Part shown: positions 1 through 8,110 of the stretch, in pieces | How the letters are laid out: the number at the start of each line of letters is the position of its first letter | Numbering within the stretch: position 1 is the first letter of the stretch | Origin: Verrucomicrobiota bacterium | GTDB taxonomy: Bacteria > Verrucomicrobiota > Verrucomicrobiia > Limisphaerales > Pedosphaeraceae | Reading direction: 5' to 3' | Assembly: GCA_021325145.1 (NCBI GenBank) | Contig: JAJPHR010000108.1 | Location: forward strand, 1-64,000 | Length of the DNA stretch: 64,000 bases | Notes under the pieces: generated by a model | What the model was told of the DNA's origin: nothing | Seen by the model: the letters and a program-made list of their open reading frames with translations, nothing else | Databases searched by the model: none | Made by a program: the position numbers and the translations under genes

Positions 1-425
1 ACGACCCGGAGCAATTGGCCGCGGTGATCCAGACTGAACTCCGGCGGAGCCTCGCGGATGAGTTTATGGCACTGCGCAGCCAGCGGCGTGGAGGCGGCAT
101 ACAGCTTCCCTTGCTTGAAGCTGTCCCTGACATTTCGCAAAAGGCTGATCTCATGGGTTGCAAACAGCGGATAAAGCTGCTCGAAGCAGGCGGAAAACCG
201 CTCGAAAACCAATTCCCGTTCCGTGGAGAGGGAAATCCCAGCCTCCCCAGCCGCGTCGAAAACCAGAACATCGCCTGGAGAGAGGCTGGAGGTAACAGTC
301 CCTGAGAAATACTTCCCAGCCCCGCCCGTTGGGAAGACGAAGCAAAATCCAAGCCCCTCGTTGGCCCATTTGTCCGGATGTTTGAGGCAAACCGGCCGCA
401 GGGTCAGATAATCTCGAACCAACAT
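1..425 (-). CDS. N-terminal part of probable AraC-type transcriptional regulator (runs off left edge)
   Basis: An open frame reads leftward from an ATG at 425 and is still open at base 1, giving 141 residues. The visible part has a small beta-rich, cupin-like start (residues 1-75, with G-K-Y-F and S-P-G-D-V-L-V-F-D turns). A helical stretch then ends in a D-H-R-G-Q-L-L-R-V segment. That arrangement, and the segment itself, resemble the sensor half of AraC-family regulators from Verrucomicrobia. The helix-turn-helix half would lie outside the window, so DNA binding is inferred, not seen. The frame is unbroken and no competing frame on the other strand looks better. No strong ribosome binding site is visible before the ATG. 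Confidence 0.55.
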   Translation of the reverse strand, partial: MLVRDYLTLRPVCLKHPDKWANEGLGFCFVFPTGGAGKYFSGTVTSSLSPGDVLVFDAAGEAGISLSTERELVFERFSACFEQLYPLFATHEISLLRNVRDSFKQGKLYAASTPLAAQCHKLIREAPPEFSLDHRGQLLRV

Positions 426-1112
426 TTTAGTAGACCTGCATCATGGTTTCGCCTGGGTATGACCGCGTCCCACTAACGACCTGACGTGATCGGCATCGCG
501 ATTACAAGCCATTCATAGACCATGCAAGTCCTTGAATTTCAAATGGGTATGCAGACATCCTTCAAACGTGTGACCACAACGGTAACTGGTTTCGTTCAAA
601 GTCAAAGTCCTGGTCGTTTCCGCTATAGCCTCGTGGCATGTGCGACTAAACGGCAGTTAGGTCTTCGTGTCAATACATATTTGGAACCTTGCTAAAACCC
701 CGAACTGCCGGATCTGCCTGACCTGTCCTGAGAATCCTGGGTGTCCTTTCCGCAAACACTAATATGCTCCTTTGGGGCAAAGCCGGGAGAATCCGACCGA
801 TTCTGAGACACTCCGTCAGAATTCGCACAAATATTGGACATTCGTCGAACCGCGGCAATGCGAAGCCTCTTGGTTCGGCTTTTCGCAATATTGAGGGCGA
901 GTTGGCGAAAACGGCGAGCAACGCGACTTGACCATGACGAAAGCTGAAGTTCCCGTGGCATTTGCCCATGGATCCCAAAGCGTGAATCTTCCAGCCTCTA
1001 AAGAAGCGGCATTTGCTGGAGAAAGCCGAAGGCCAGGTTTCCAAGAACTGCGAATGAATTGAAGCAATCCCGACGTTCACCGCCTTGGTATCCCCTTTGC
1101 TAAATCAGACGC
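426..1112. other. Intergenic region, no convincing gene
   Basis: About 690 bases separate the left-edge regulator from the next plus-strand gene. The longest frames (minus strand, about 670-1080) have no recognisable domain, no ribosome binding site and low-complexity composition, so they were not called. The region must hold the promoters of both flanking, divergent genes. A short string CGCGTCCCACTA at 464-475 resembles CGCGTCCCATTA near 4856, upstream of the PEP-CTERM gene. Nothing else is supported. Confidence 0.5.
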
Positions 1113-1652
1113 ATGTGCGTGGATTTCAAAAAGGCGAGGAGGATATGGCAAGCATTGGCGGTGTGGTGGGCCTCGGCCCTCGTTTGTTGCGGAGCACACA
1201 ACGTGACCTTGGCCTGGCTTCCCAGCTCGAGTGCGCAGGCTGTAGGCTACCACGTCTACTATGGAACTGCCAGCGGCGTCTATACGAGCAAGGTGGACGC
1301 AGGCACAAACACAACATTTACGGTCACTGGTTTGACCCCGGGACAAACGTATTATTTCTCCGCTACATCCTACGACGCAAGTGGAACCGACAGCACGTTC
1401 ACCCCCGAAATATCGTTCATCACGCCCGGAACCCTCACGCTGTCAAAAACCTTTTCCAATGGCATCCTGGCGATGCATGTTCAATTTCCGGTCGCTCCTT
1501 CACACCAATTCACTGTCCAAGGGTCATCGAATCTGATTTCCTGGACGAACCTATGGGTGACCCCAATCGAGACCACCAATGGATGGGTGGAATACGACGA
1601 GCCGTTTACAAATAAGATTGGAGCCAGGTTCTACCGGCTCGTGATCAATTAA
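1113..1652 (+). CDS. Secreted fibronectin type III protein
   Basis: A 179-residue protein with a hydrophobic leader (about residues 10-28, A-L-A-V-W-W-A-S-A-L-V-C-C-G) that fits a signal peptide or lipoprotein-like leader. Residues 30-105 form a fibronectin type III domain, with the typical V-x-L-x-W opening, G-Y-x-V-Y-Y-G strand and L-x-P-G-x-T-Y-Y-F turn. Residues 115-179 form a second small beta module containing F-T-V-Q-G-S-S-N-L-I-S-W-T-N-L and ending F-Y-R-L. The same module recurs in the sedolisin at 2131 and the LamG protein at 6284. It probably acts as an exported binding or adhesion protein. It stands alone on the plus strand and its partner or ligand is unknown. Confidence 0.7.
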   Translation: MCVDFKKARRIWQALAVWWASALVCCGAHNVTLAWLPSSSAQAVGYHVYYGTASGVYTSKVDAGTNTTFTVTGLTPGQTYYFSATSYDASGTDSTFTPEISFITPGTLTLSKTFSNGILAMHVQFPVAPSHQFTVQGSSNLISWTNLWVTPIETTNGWVEYDEPFTNKIGARFYRLVIN

Positions 1653-2130
1653 ATTTGGCCGGTTCTCGACGGCGACGCAGCAGTGCAGAGAAAGGCACAT
1701 GGTGCGGGCCGCAATTTTTTCTTGTTGGAGAAATGGTATCAGCCCTTCACTGGAGCCTATTCCACTGCCAGCCATTTGGCGTCCTCTGACTCACTTCGCG
1801 TTCCAACCTCTAAAAGCTGCAAGGCTGGCCCCTAGAAAACTGCTGAAATGCGTGCAAAGCGTGTGAGTTGGGCTGGCATTTGCACCATGAAGCCGACCGA
1901 GGAAACCTGTGAGTGCGGCCGAAAAGTGATACCTGATGTCCCATTTATAGATAGAAAGTTTCCGCAGCCTTTACTTCATTAGTAGCATAAGCAATGTGTG
2001 GTCTTGCAGCAAACGGCAGTTTCCGATTGCTGATCGTTCTGCCAGCCATTTGAGCTTCGTAAGCCCTGGCTTTGCCGAAACGAGGCGATTTCACAATGCA
2101 TAACGCCCGAACGCAGGCTGCCTGGCTCCA
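1653..2130. other. Intergenic region, no convincing gene
   Basis: About 480 bases lie between two plus-strand secreted-protein genes. The short frames here have no domain or ribosome binding site. It presumably carries the promoter of the sedolisin gene, but no clear -35/-10 pair or hairpin terminator could be picked out by eye. Confidence 0.45.
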
Positions 2131-4767
2131 ATGACTCCATTTTTTCTCCGCGCTTCACTTGTGGTGGTTGCGCTGGCATTTTTGGGCAGAGATTCAAAGG
2201 CCCAGACGAGGACCTTGACCGGGCACGTGCCTGCGGCTGTGACGCATCTCACGGCGGTGGACCGGCTCAGCGGTTCCGCGCGGCTTAGTCTGACCATCGG
2301 GCTGCCCTTGAAAAACCAGCAGGCGCTCACGAACCTGCTCGGGCGGATATACAACCATGGCGACCCAAACTATCGACATTACCTGACGCCGCAAGAGTTC
2401 ACTGACAGGTTTGGGCCAAGTGAATCGGACTATGAAAAAGTCGTGGCTTTTGCGGAATCAAACGGCTTGGCCGTGGTCCGAAAACATCCCAACCGCATGC
2501 TGGTAAGTGTCAATGGGGCGGTCGCGGACATCGAGAGAGCATTCCATGTGCGCATGATGGTTTACCCGCACCCTGAGGAAGCACGTACGTTTTACGCGCC
2601 GGATGTCGAACCGTCACCAAACCTCGCCGTTCCCATTCTGCATATTGCGGGCTTGGACAATTACTCCCTTCCGCGCCCGGCAGGTCTTCATGCCGACCCT
2701 TTTCCACCGGGGCCTGCTCCTGTGCCCAACGGGGGCTCAGGTTCGGGCGGTTCTTATTTGGGATCCGATTTCAGAAACGCCTACGCTCCCGGGGTAGCAC
2801 TCGACGGTTCCGGGCAATCAGTCGGTCTGCTGGAATTCGACGGCTACTACAGCAGCGACATCACTAATTACGAACGGCTGGCCGGGTACACCAATACCAT
2901 TGCCAACACGATCATAACGAACGTGCTGCTCGATCAATTCCTCGGCGCACCGGGCCCGAACAACGATGAAGTCGCCCTCGACATCGAACTGACCTTGAGC
3001 ATGGCTCCCGGATTGTCACAGGTGATCGTTTACGAAGCCGGACCGCAAGGCTCTGCCGACGACATGTTGAACCGTATGGCGACGGACAATCTTGCCGCAC
3101 AACTTGGCTCTTCGTGGACCTGGGGCACTGGCGACGATCCGAACGCCGACCAGATATTTCAGGAATTTGCTGCGCAAGGACAATCCTTTTTTAACGCCTC
3201 CGGCGACGTTGACGCCTATGGAACCAGCATCCCATTTCCAGCCGATAATCCCTACATTACCGTCGTTGGTGGGACCACCCTTTCGACAGCATCGAACAAG
3301 TTGTGGTCGTCGGAAACGGTTTGGAACATGAACAACGGCCAAGGCAGCAGCGGAGGAATTAGTGCCCGCTACGCCATTCCGGCTTGGCAACAGGGTCTCA
3401 ACCTGACCAACAGCCAGGGATCGGCTGCTTACCGAAACCTGCCGGATGTCGCCATGGTGGCCAATCAGATTTGGGTCATCTACAACAACGGTGGGGGCGC
3501 ATCGCGGGCAGGCACCAGTTGCGCCACGCCGCTTTGGACGGCATTCATGGCCTTGGTAAACCAGCAAGGAGCCGCTTATGGTCAGGCGCCCGCCGGCTTT
3601 ATCAATCCAGCTATTTACGCCATCGGCCAAAAAACCAATTACACTGCCTGCTTCAACGACATCACCACCGGCAGCAATACCAACAGCATCAATCCTAATC
3701 GGTTCTTTGCCTCGCCCGGCTATGACCTTTGTACCGGCTGGGGCACTCCGGCTGGACAGCCCCTCATCGACGCGCTTCAGCCACCGGATTACCTGGTCAT
3801 TTTGCCTCAGACGGGTTTCACCGCCCATGGACTGCCAGGCGGCCCGTTCCACCCCACCGCCCAGACATTTTCGGTCACCAACGCTGGCCCCACTCCACTG
3901 ACTTGGGCAGCCGGGACAGCCTCGGCTTGGCTTGATGTGTCCCCAACGAACGGTGCGCTACCGTTCAACAGCCCGGCCACGCAAGTCGCCGTTAACGTGA
4001 ATGCAGCGGTCTATGCTTTAGCAACAGGCACATACGGCGCGGACGTCTGGTTCACGAATCAAACGACGGGCATCGTCCGAAGCCGCCATTTCACCTTGCA
4101 AATCTCACCGGCAATTGTCCAGAACGGCGGTTTCGAAACCGGGGATTTTACTGACTGGACATTGAACGGAAACGTATTCGTGAATTCCGTTTCCAGCGGT
4201 TCGCCCATAGCAGGCTACACCGGCAAGTATGCCGCGGCTCTGGGGCAGGGATTCTCGCTGGGTTATCTCTCTCAATCGCTTACGACCTCTCCGGGCCAGG
4301 CGTATCTGCTCTCCTTGTGGCTGGAAAACCCTCAGAGTGGCACACCCAATCAATTCCTGGTGGATTGGAACACAAATGCTTTCGTGACGAACACCATCTT
4401 CAACCAGGCAAACATGAATTCTTTTGCCTGGACCAACCTTCAGTTCATCGTTGTGGCTGCCGGACCAAGTTCGACGCTTGCATTCGGTTTCCGCGATGAC
4501 CCCGCTTTCCTGGGACTTGACGACATCTCCCTCACTCCAATCCCGACGCCGGCTCCGACCATCACAGCCACGAACGCCGGCTCGATCACCTTCTCTTGGG
4601 CCACCCTGCCCGGAGTGATCTACCAAGTGCAGTACCAGAGCAATTTGGGTCAAACCAACTGGCAGAACCTGGGGCCAGCGATGGTGGCGACCAACGACAG
4701 CTTGTTTATTTCAGATCCCATCAGCCTGGTGCAAAATCGCTTTTATCGCGTTGTGGTCTCACCTTAA
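2131..4767 (+). CDS. Secreted S53 (sedolisin/kumamolisin-type) serine-carboxyl peptidase
   Basis: An 878-residue exported protease. A signal peptide covers residues 1-24 and an S53 pro-peptide about 30-180 (G-R-I-Y-N-H-G-D-P-N-Y-R-H-Y-L-T-P-x-E-F motif). The catalytic domain spans about 205-550. The sedolisin triad is visible: Glu280 and Asp284 in N-N-D-E-V-A-L-D, and Ser463 in G-T-S-C-A-T-P. The oxyanion Asp is probably Asp359 in S-G-D-V-D. The C-terminal calcium-site region is F-N-D-I-T-T-G with G-W-G-T-P. Beyond the enzyme lie an Ig-like stretch (555-660), a jelly-roll module (N-G-G-F-E-T-G-D-F, 665-805) and the Q-x-x-x-N-L...N-W...FYR module at the C-terminus. The family works at acid pH and self-activates by cleaving the pro-peptide. 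The appended modules suggest retention on the cell surface or on polymers. Confidence 0.9.
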   Translation: MTPFFLRASLVVVALAFLGRDSKAQTRTLTGHVPAAVTHLTAVDRLSGSARLSLTIGLPLKNQQALTNLLGRIYNHGDPNYRHYLTPQEFTDRFGPSESDYEKVVAFAESNGLAVVRKHPNRMLVSVNGAVADIERAFHVRMMVYPHPEEARTFYAPDVEPSPNLAVPILHIAGLDNYSLPRPAGLHADPFPPGPAPVPNGGSGSGGSYLGSDFRNAYAPGVALDGSGQSVGLLEFDGYYSSDITNYERLAGYTNTIANTIITNVLLDQFLGAPGPNNDEVALDIELTLSMAPGLSQVIVYEAGPQGSADDMLNRMATDNLAAQLGSSWTWGTGDDPNADQIFQEFAAQGQSFFNASGDVDAYGTSIPFPADNPYITVVGGTTLSTASNKLWSSETVWNMNNGQGSSGGISARYAIPAWQQGLNLTNSQGSAAYRNLPDVAMVANQIWVIYNNGGGASRAGTSCATPLWTAFMALVNQQGAAYGQAPAGFINPAIYAIGQKTNYTACFNDITTGSNTNSINPNRFFASPGYDLCTGWGTPAGQPLIDALQPPDYLVILPQTGFTAHGLPGGPFHPTAQTFSVTNAGPTPLTWAAGTASAWLDVSPTNGALPFNSPATQVAVNVNAAVYALATGTYGADVWFTNQTTGIVRSRHFTLQISPAIVQNGGFETGDFTDWTLNGNVFVNSVSSGSPIAGYTGKYAAALGQGFSLGYLSQSLTTSPGQAYLLSLWLENPQSGTPNQFLVDWNTNAFVTNTIFNQANMNSFAWTNLQFIVVAAGPSSTLAFGFRDDPAFLGLDDISLTPIPTPAPTITATNAGSITFSWATLPGVIYQVQYQSNLGQTNWQNLGPAMVATNDSLFISDPISLVQNRFYRVVVSP

Positions 4768-4857
4768 CCGGCGCATTCGGTCGACGGAACCCAGTGACTT
4801 TCGCGCTTCCCGTTTGAACCCGCGAGTTGAATCCTCCGATTGAGGGGTTTCAAACGC

Positions 4858-4910
4858 GTCCCATTAGTGGACATTCATGTCCCATCATACTATAGCGATG
4901 TCCGTCCCAC
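4858..4910. repeat. 21-bp-phased GTCC repeats upstream of the PEP-CTERM gene
   Basis: GTCCCAT occurs at 4858-4864 and again exactly 21 bp later at 4879-4885. A GTCC lies one further 21-bp step on at 4900. A 14-bp palindrome, GGACAT-TC-ATGTCC, spans 4869-4882. Two-helical-turn spacing and the palindrome suggest a regulator binding site about 100-140 bp upstream of the gene at 5001. This is inferred from sequence only. Confidence 0.35.
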
Positions 4911-4986
4911 CCGTGATTAAATAACCGCAGCTTAAATTAGATACAGTGTGAAACTTGAGACGAACACGGATAAACCTGATACACAG

Positions 4987-4993
4987 AAAAGGA
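4987..4993 (+). promoter_or_regulatory. Ribosome binding site of the PEP-CTERM gene
   Basis: AAAAGGA ends seven bases before the ATG at 5001. This supports that start over other in-frame starts. Confidence 0.6.
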
Positions 4994-5000
4994 CTCGAAA

Positions 5001-5831
5001 ATGAGAATGATGAGCGTTGGCGGTGTAAAACTGGCATTGGCATGCTTGGGGCTGGTGATTGCTGCGGAGGGCCGGGCGCAAACGGTCAACATGTCCGTGA
5101 CGGATTACACCCATTGGACGGATCTGGGTATTACGGCCACCATCAACAACGTTTCGGCCATCGCGGCCAATGACTACATAGGAATATACTCATTTACTGT
5201 AAATAGCGTATCCGGTGGAACAGTTCCCATCAGCAATCCATTCTACTCGGTATGCCTCAGCCCGGAGGGTGTGTTAACCGGTGGCGCTTACAATTATAAT
5301 GTGAAATCGTTCGCACAAGCGAACGGTGGAATCAATCCCAATGGCCTTTGGGCATCCTCGGGCTCTTCGTATTACGGCATCCAGAACGCGAATTACCTCT
5401 TTACCACACTGCAGGCCGGCGTTCGCAGCGGCCCCGATGCTGGAAACCAGGGAGCCGCCTTGGCTTTGGCCATGTATACCGCCCTATACAATAGCACCGG
5501 CTATGGATTCAACTTGGGCGGTACAGCATTCAAAATCACCGGTGAGTCTTCGACCGTTGCGGCTGATGTGGCAAATGACCTTAAAGTATTGAGTTCGTTC
5601 ACTGATTACAGCAGCCTTCCCACTGGTTCCGTGCTTCAGCCGGCAAACACCAGCCAAGGTGGTCCCTCGGGCCAGGACATGCTCCTTGGCACTCCAGTTC
5701 CGCAGACCATAGGCGTTCCTGAGCCAGCGACTGTATTGGCAGGTCTGCTGCTCCTTCTACCCTTCTGCGCCAGCGCTTTCCGTATCGTTCGTAGCCGAAA
5801 ACTGGCGGTGCAATTCGTTCAAACATCGTGA
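5001..5831 (+). CDS. PEP-CTERM sorting-domain protein
   Basis: A 276-residue secreted protein. The signal peptide is at residues 1-26 (ending R-A-Q). A Gly/Ser/Tyr/Asn-rich body of unknown fold follows (27-235). The classic PEP-CTERM tail has V-P-E-P at 239-242, a hydrophobic helix about 244-258 and a basic end (R-x-V-R-S-R-K). By family knowledge, an exosortase cuts at the PEP motif and the protein goes to the outer surface, often together with exopolysaccharide. The matching exosortase is encoded at 41231-42985, some 36 kb away, among polysaccharide genes. The body resembles PEP-CTERM proteins of unknown role and no enzymatic motif is visible. It is the only PEP-CTERM substrate seen in this window. 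Confidence 0.85.
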   Translation: MRMMSVGGVKLALACLGLVIAAEGRAQTVNMSVTDYTHWTDLGITATINNVSAIAANDYIGIYSFTVNSVSGGTVPISNPFYSVCLSPEGVLTGGAYNYNVKSFAQANGGINPNGLWASSGSSYYGIQNANYLFTTLQAGVRSGPDAGNQGAALALAMYTALYNSTGYGFNLGGTAFKITGESSTVAADVANDLKVLSSFTDYSSLPTGSVLQPANTSQGGPSGQDMLLGTPVPQTIGVPEPATVLAGLLLLLPFCASAFRIVRSRKLAVQFVQTS

Positions 5832-6283
5832 GGTGACGAATTACGTTGCTTTCCCGCTGTCTAATTTCAGCCCCGAAGCCTCGACTTGTTGCCTCTCCTT
5901 TCGTCAAACATGGTCGAGACGGGCTCTGTCGGTTTGCACGGGGCGGAGTCGGCGTGGAATGAGGTTCGGACTGATGCCCATCCTTGCAGCGCCGCAAGTT
6001 TAAAGGCTTCGTCGATCGTCTCGCCAGGGTCGAAGTCCACGGGATTTCTCGGCCACTGGACATAAGCCGCACACCAAGGGTTGAGCTTGCAGACAATGCG
6101 GCGACGGAACCACCAAACTGAAAAACCCGGACTAGGTTTTAATCCAGTCCGGGTTGGGCGAAATCAGACCTTATTCCTAATGTGCTTCCCGCTCAGCGCG
6201 AACCTTGCATATGGTCGGAAACAATGATGTTTGAAAACTAAAGTGAAACCCAAAATAGCTGATTCTATCCCCGACTTCATTTT
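5832..6283. other. Intergenic region between convergent genes
   Basis: About 450 bases lie between the PEP-CTERM gene (plus) and the LamG gene (minus). It contains a factor-independent terminator for the minus-strand gene (listed separately). On the minus strand, a frame of about 95 codons covering 5870-6160 stays open and has coding-like composition, but it has no ATG, GTG or TTG start. It may be a decayed gene. Nothing else was supported. Confidence 0.4.
6121..6155 (-). terminator. Rho-independent terminator of the LamG gene and possibly block A
   Basis: A perfect 10-bp inverted repeat, AACCCGGACT (6124-6133) and AGTCCGGGTT (6146-6155), has a 12-base loop. Read on the minus strand it is followed at once by a run of T (6121-6125). 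It lies 130 bases past the stop of the gene at 6284 and is a good stop for leftward transcription. Confidence 0.75.
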
Positions 6284-8056
6284 TCACGGCTGTCCCCTCC
6301 ACCGGTAAAGATCGTAGATCTCCTGCGGACTCAGGGCGCGGTTGTAGATCCGCACATCATCGAAGGTGGACTGTATCGGATATAAGATTCCATTTTGATA
6401 GCCTTCACCCAGCATGATCGGGTAAAGAGAAGAAGATATATTCGTGACTGCGCCACCTCCTCCAGTTCCATTATTTCCTGGTATGGAAATAAATTCAGCG
6501 CCATCAATATAAATTTCCGGTACAAAGTTAGTCAATACGCCAACAACGAAATGCCAGCGTCCGTCCCCGATGGCAGGATATGGAACCGGGCCCCAAAAAT
6601 GTGCGGTTTCCCTCCAGTTGGAACCATTGACGTCGTAAGAGCCAAAAGAGACATCATCAGGCCCGCCAAAACCCCCATCGGAAAACAAGCCCCATCCGTC
6701 AACTGCCCCCTTGCTAAAAAACGATGCGCCAGCGGCTTGAACAAGATTGGTGCCAGCCACCCAGCAACTGACCGTCATATTTGAGAGGTTGTCGGCAAGG
6801 GTATGGTTTGAGTTAGTGGCCCCGCCACTTCCATTGAAGTACAACCCTCCCCCCGTCGGCCCGTTATTCGTCCAGACCTGGCCTGTTCCGTCAAAAGAAA
6901 GTGTATTTCCACTACCGCTTGAATCTGCCGCCGTGGTGCCGCTGCCGTCGTTCAATCTCCACCATGCTATCAGCCCGTTGGTAATATTCGTGACACCGTA
7001 GCTATTCACCCAATAGTCAAGGTTTGAAACGTCGGCGGCGGTCAGAACATAGTTTGTCCAGATGCCGATATATTGGATGAATCCCATGCTGCTGATACCG
7101 TTGCTGTATGCTCCAATGGCGCGAAAGGGAAAATTGTTTGTCGGTTGCCCAACTCCGGTCCTCATGGGTACGCCGTTGCTGTAAACCGTTCCACCGGAAT
7201 CAACAATGTCGTAAGTCTTCCCATAAGCATAGCTCCAGGAATTGGAATACTCCATTGAGAGGCTGGAATAGTTTGTGCTCGTGGTACCCCAATTCGCCGC
7301 AAACACGTTTGTCGCAATAATAAATCCATGCCCGTTGTTGTCTCCAAAGATTGACCAGTTGGTGTTTAAGGGTGTTCCCGTCAAATCGATCGCCGGGAAA
7401 GTCGGCCTGATTACAATCCAGAACGTAAAGTTGCTGCCGAATGTTAGATTGTTCGTTAGAGAGAGGCTGCTGATTTGCGCAGCTCCGGAGTAAGAGTTCA
7501 CAGTCGGTATTCCCAAACCGGGAAAGGCCGAATCAAACGGAGTCGGCTCCTCGGTTAGCAAGGAAAACGGGAGCACGACCGGGTAATCGTAGCTGCTGCC
7601 TGACGCGGCACCCTCTGTCTTCATGGAAAGATGACTGACTTGGTCGGCCCAGCTAGTGATGTTGGCACCAACAGCTAAATCTCTGTAATTCCAGTAATAA
7701 GCCATGGCGCCGTTCCCAATATTGGTGGGAGAGGTTAAGGAAATGGTGCCCGCATTGCTCAGACGAAAGAACTGCCTGCCGATCGCCGATCCAATGGTAA
7801 CAGTATTGGTTCCGTTGTTGTTCGCTACTGTACCATTATAGGCAGCCCAATTCGTCGTCGTCAGGCTGTTGTTGGTTTGCAATGTGTAGAAACCTGTGCT
7901 TGGCCATGTTACAATCACACCGTTTGTCGCTTGTTGCTCAATCGTCAGTTGAACGGCCGCGAACATGGGGAAAATTGCGGAGGAGCAAGTAAAATAGAGC
8001 AGCATGAGCATGCTCCTTTTCACGGCTTGCCCTGAGAACGGGGCTTTATTGCGCAT
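6284..8056 (-). CDS. Secreted LamG / concanavalin A-like domain protein
   Basis: About 590 residues from an ATG at 8056, preceded by GGAAT. A TTG nine codons earlier is the alternative start. After a signal peptide comes the short N-W...F-F-R-L module shared with other exported proteins here. Next is a region opening A-Y-Y-W-N-Y-R-D, then a LamG jelly-roll (G-L-I-A-W-W-R-L-N-D-G-S-G through to F-D-D-V-R-I-Y-N-R-A-L-S-P-x-E-I) at the C-terminus. LamG folds bind sugars or calcium, so a surface or matrix role is likely. The order of parts and many motifs match the protein at 24396-25919. It is the last gene of block A, 27 bases past the NRPS stop, so it may be co-transcribed. No PEP-CTERM tail is present. 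Confidence 0.8.
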   Translation of the reverse strand: MRNKAPFSGQAVKRSMLMLLYFTCSSAIFPMFAAVQLTIEQQATNGVIVTWPSTGFYTLQTNNSLTTTNWAAYNGTVANNNGTNTVTIGSAIGRQFFRLSNAGTISLTSPTNIGNGAMAYYWNYRDLAVGANITSWADQVSHLSMKTEGAASGSSYDYPVVLPFSLLTEEPTPFDSAFPGLGIPTVNSYSGAAQISSLSLTNNLTFGSNFTFWIVIRPTFPAIDLTGTPLNTNWSIFGDNNGHGFIIATNVFAANWGTTSTNYSSLSMEYSNSWSYAYGKTYDIVDSGGTVYSNGVPMRTGVGQPTNNFPFRAIGAYSNGISSMGFIQYIGIWTNYVLTAADVSNLDYWVNSYGVTNITNGLIAWWRLNDGSGTTAADSSGSGNTLSFDGTGQVWTNNGPTGGGLYFNGSGGATNSNHTLADNLSNMTVSCWVAGTNLVQAAGASFFSKGAVDGWGLFSDGGFGGPDDVSFGSYDVNGSNWRETAHFWGPVPYPAIGDGRWHFVVGVLTNFVPEIYIDGAEFISIPGNNGTGGGGAVTNISSSLYPIMLGEGYQNGILYPIQSTFDDVRIYNRALSPQEIYDLYRWRGQP

Positions 8057-8110
8057 ATATCTATTCCGTGAAATTGCTTCCAAATGACTGTGCCTTGCTC
8101 TTCAGGGGCT

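Noticed and set aside
670..1080. 136-codon minus-strand frame
   Set aside because: No ribosome binding site, no recognisable domain, and several competing frames of similar length over the same bases.
3016..3852. 278-codon frame antisense to the sedolisin
   Set aside because: It lies within a well-supported peptidase gene and has shadow-like composition and no motif.
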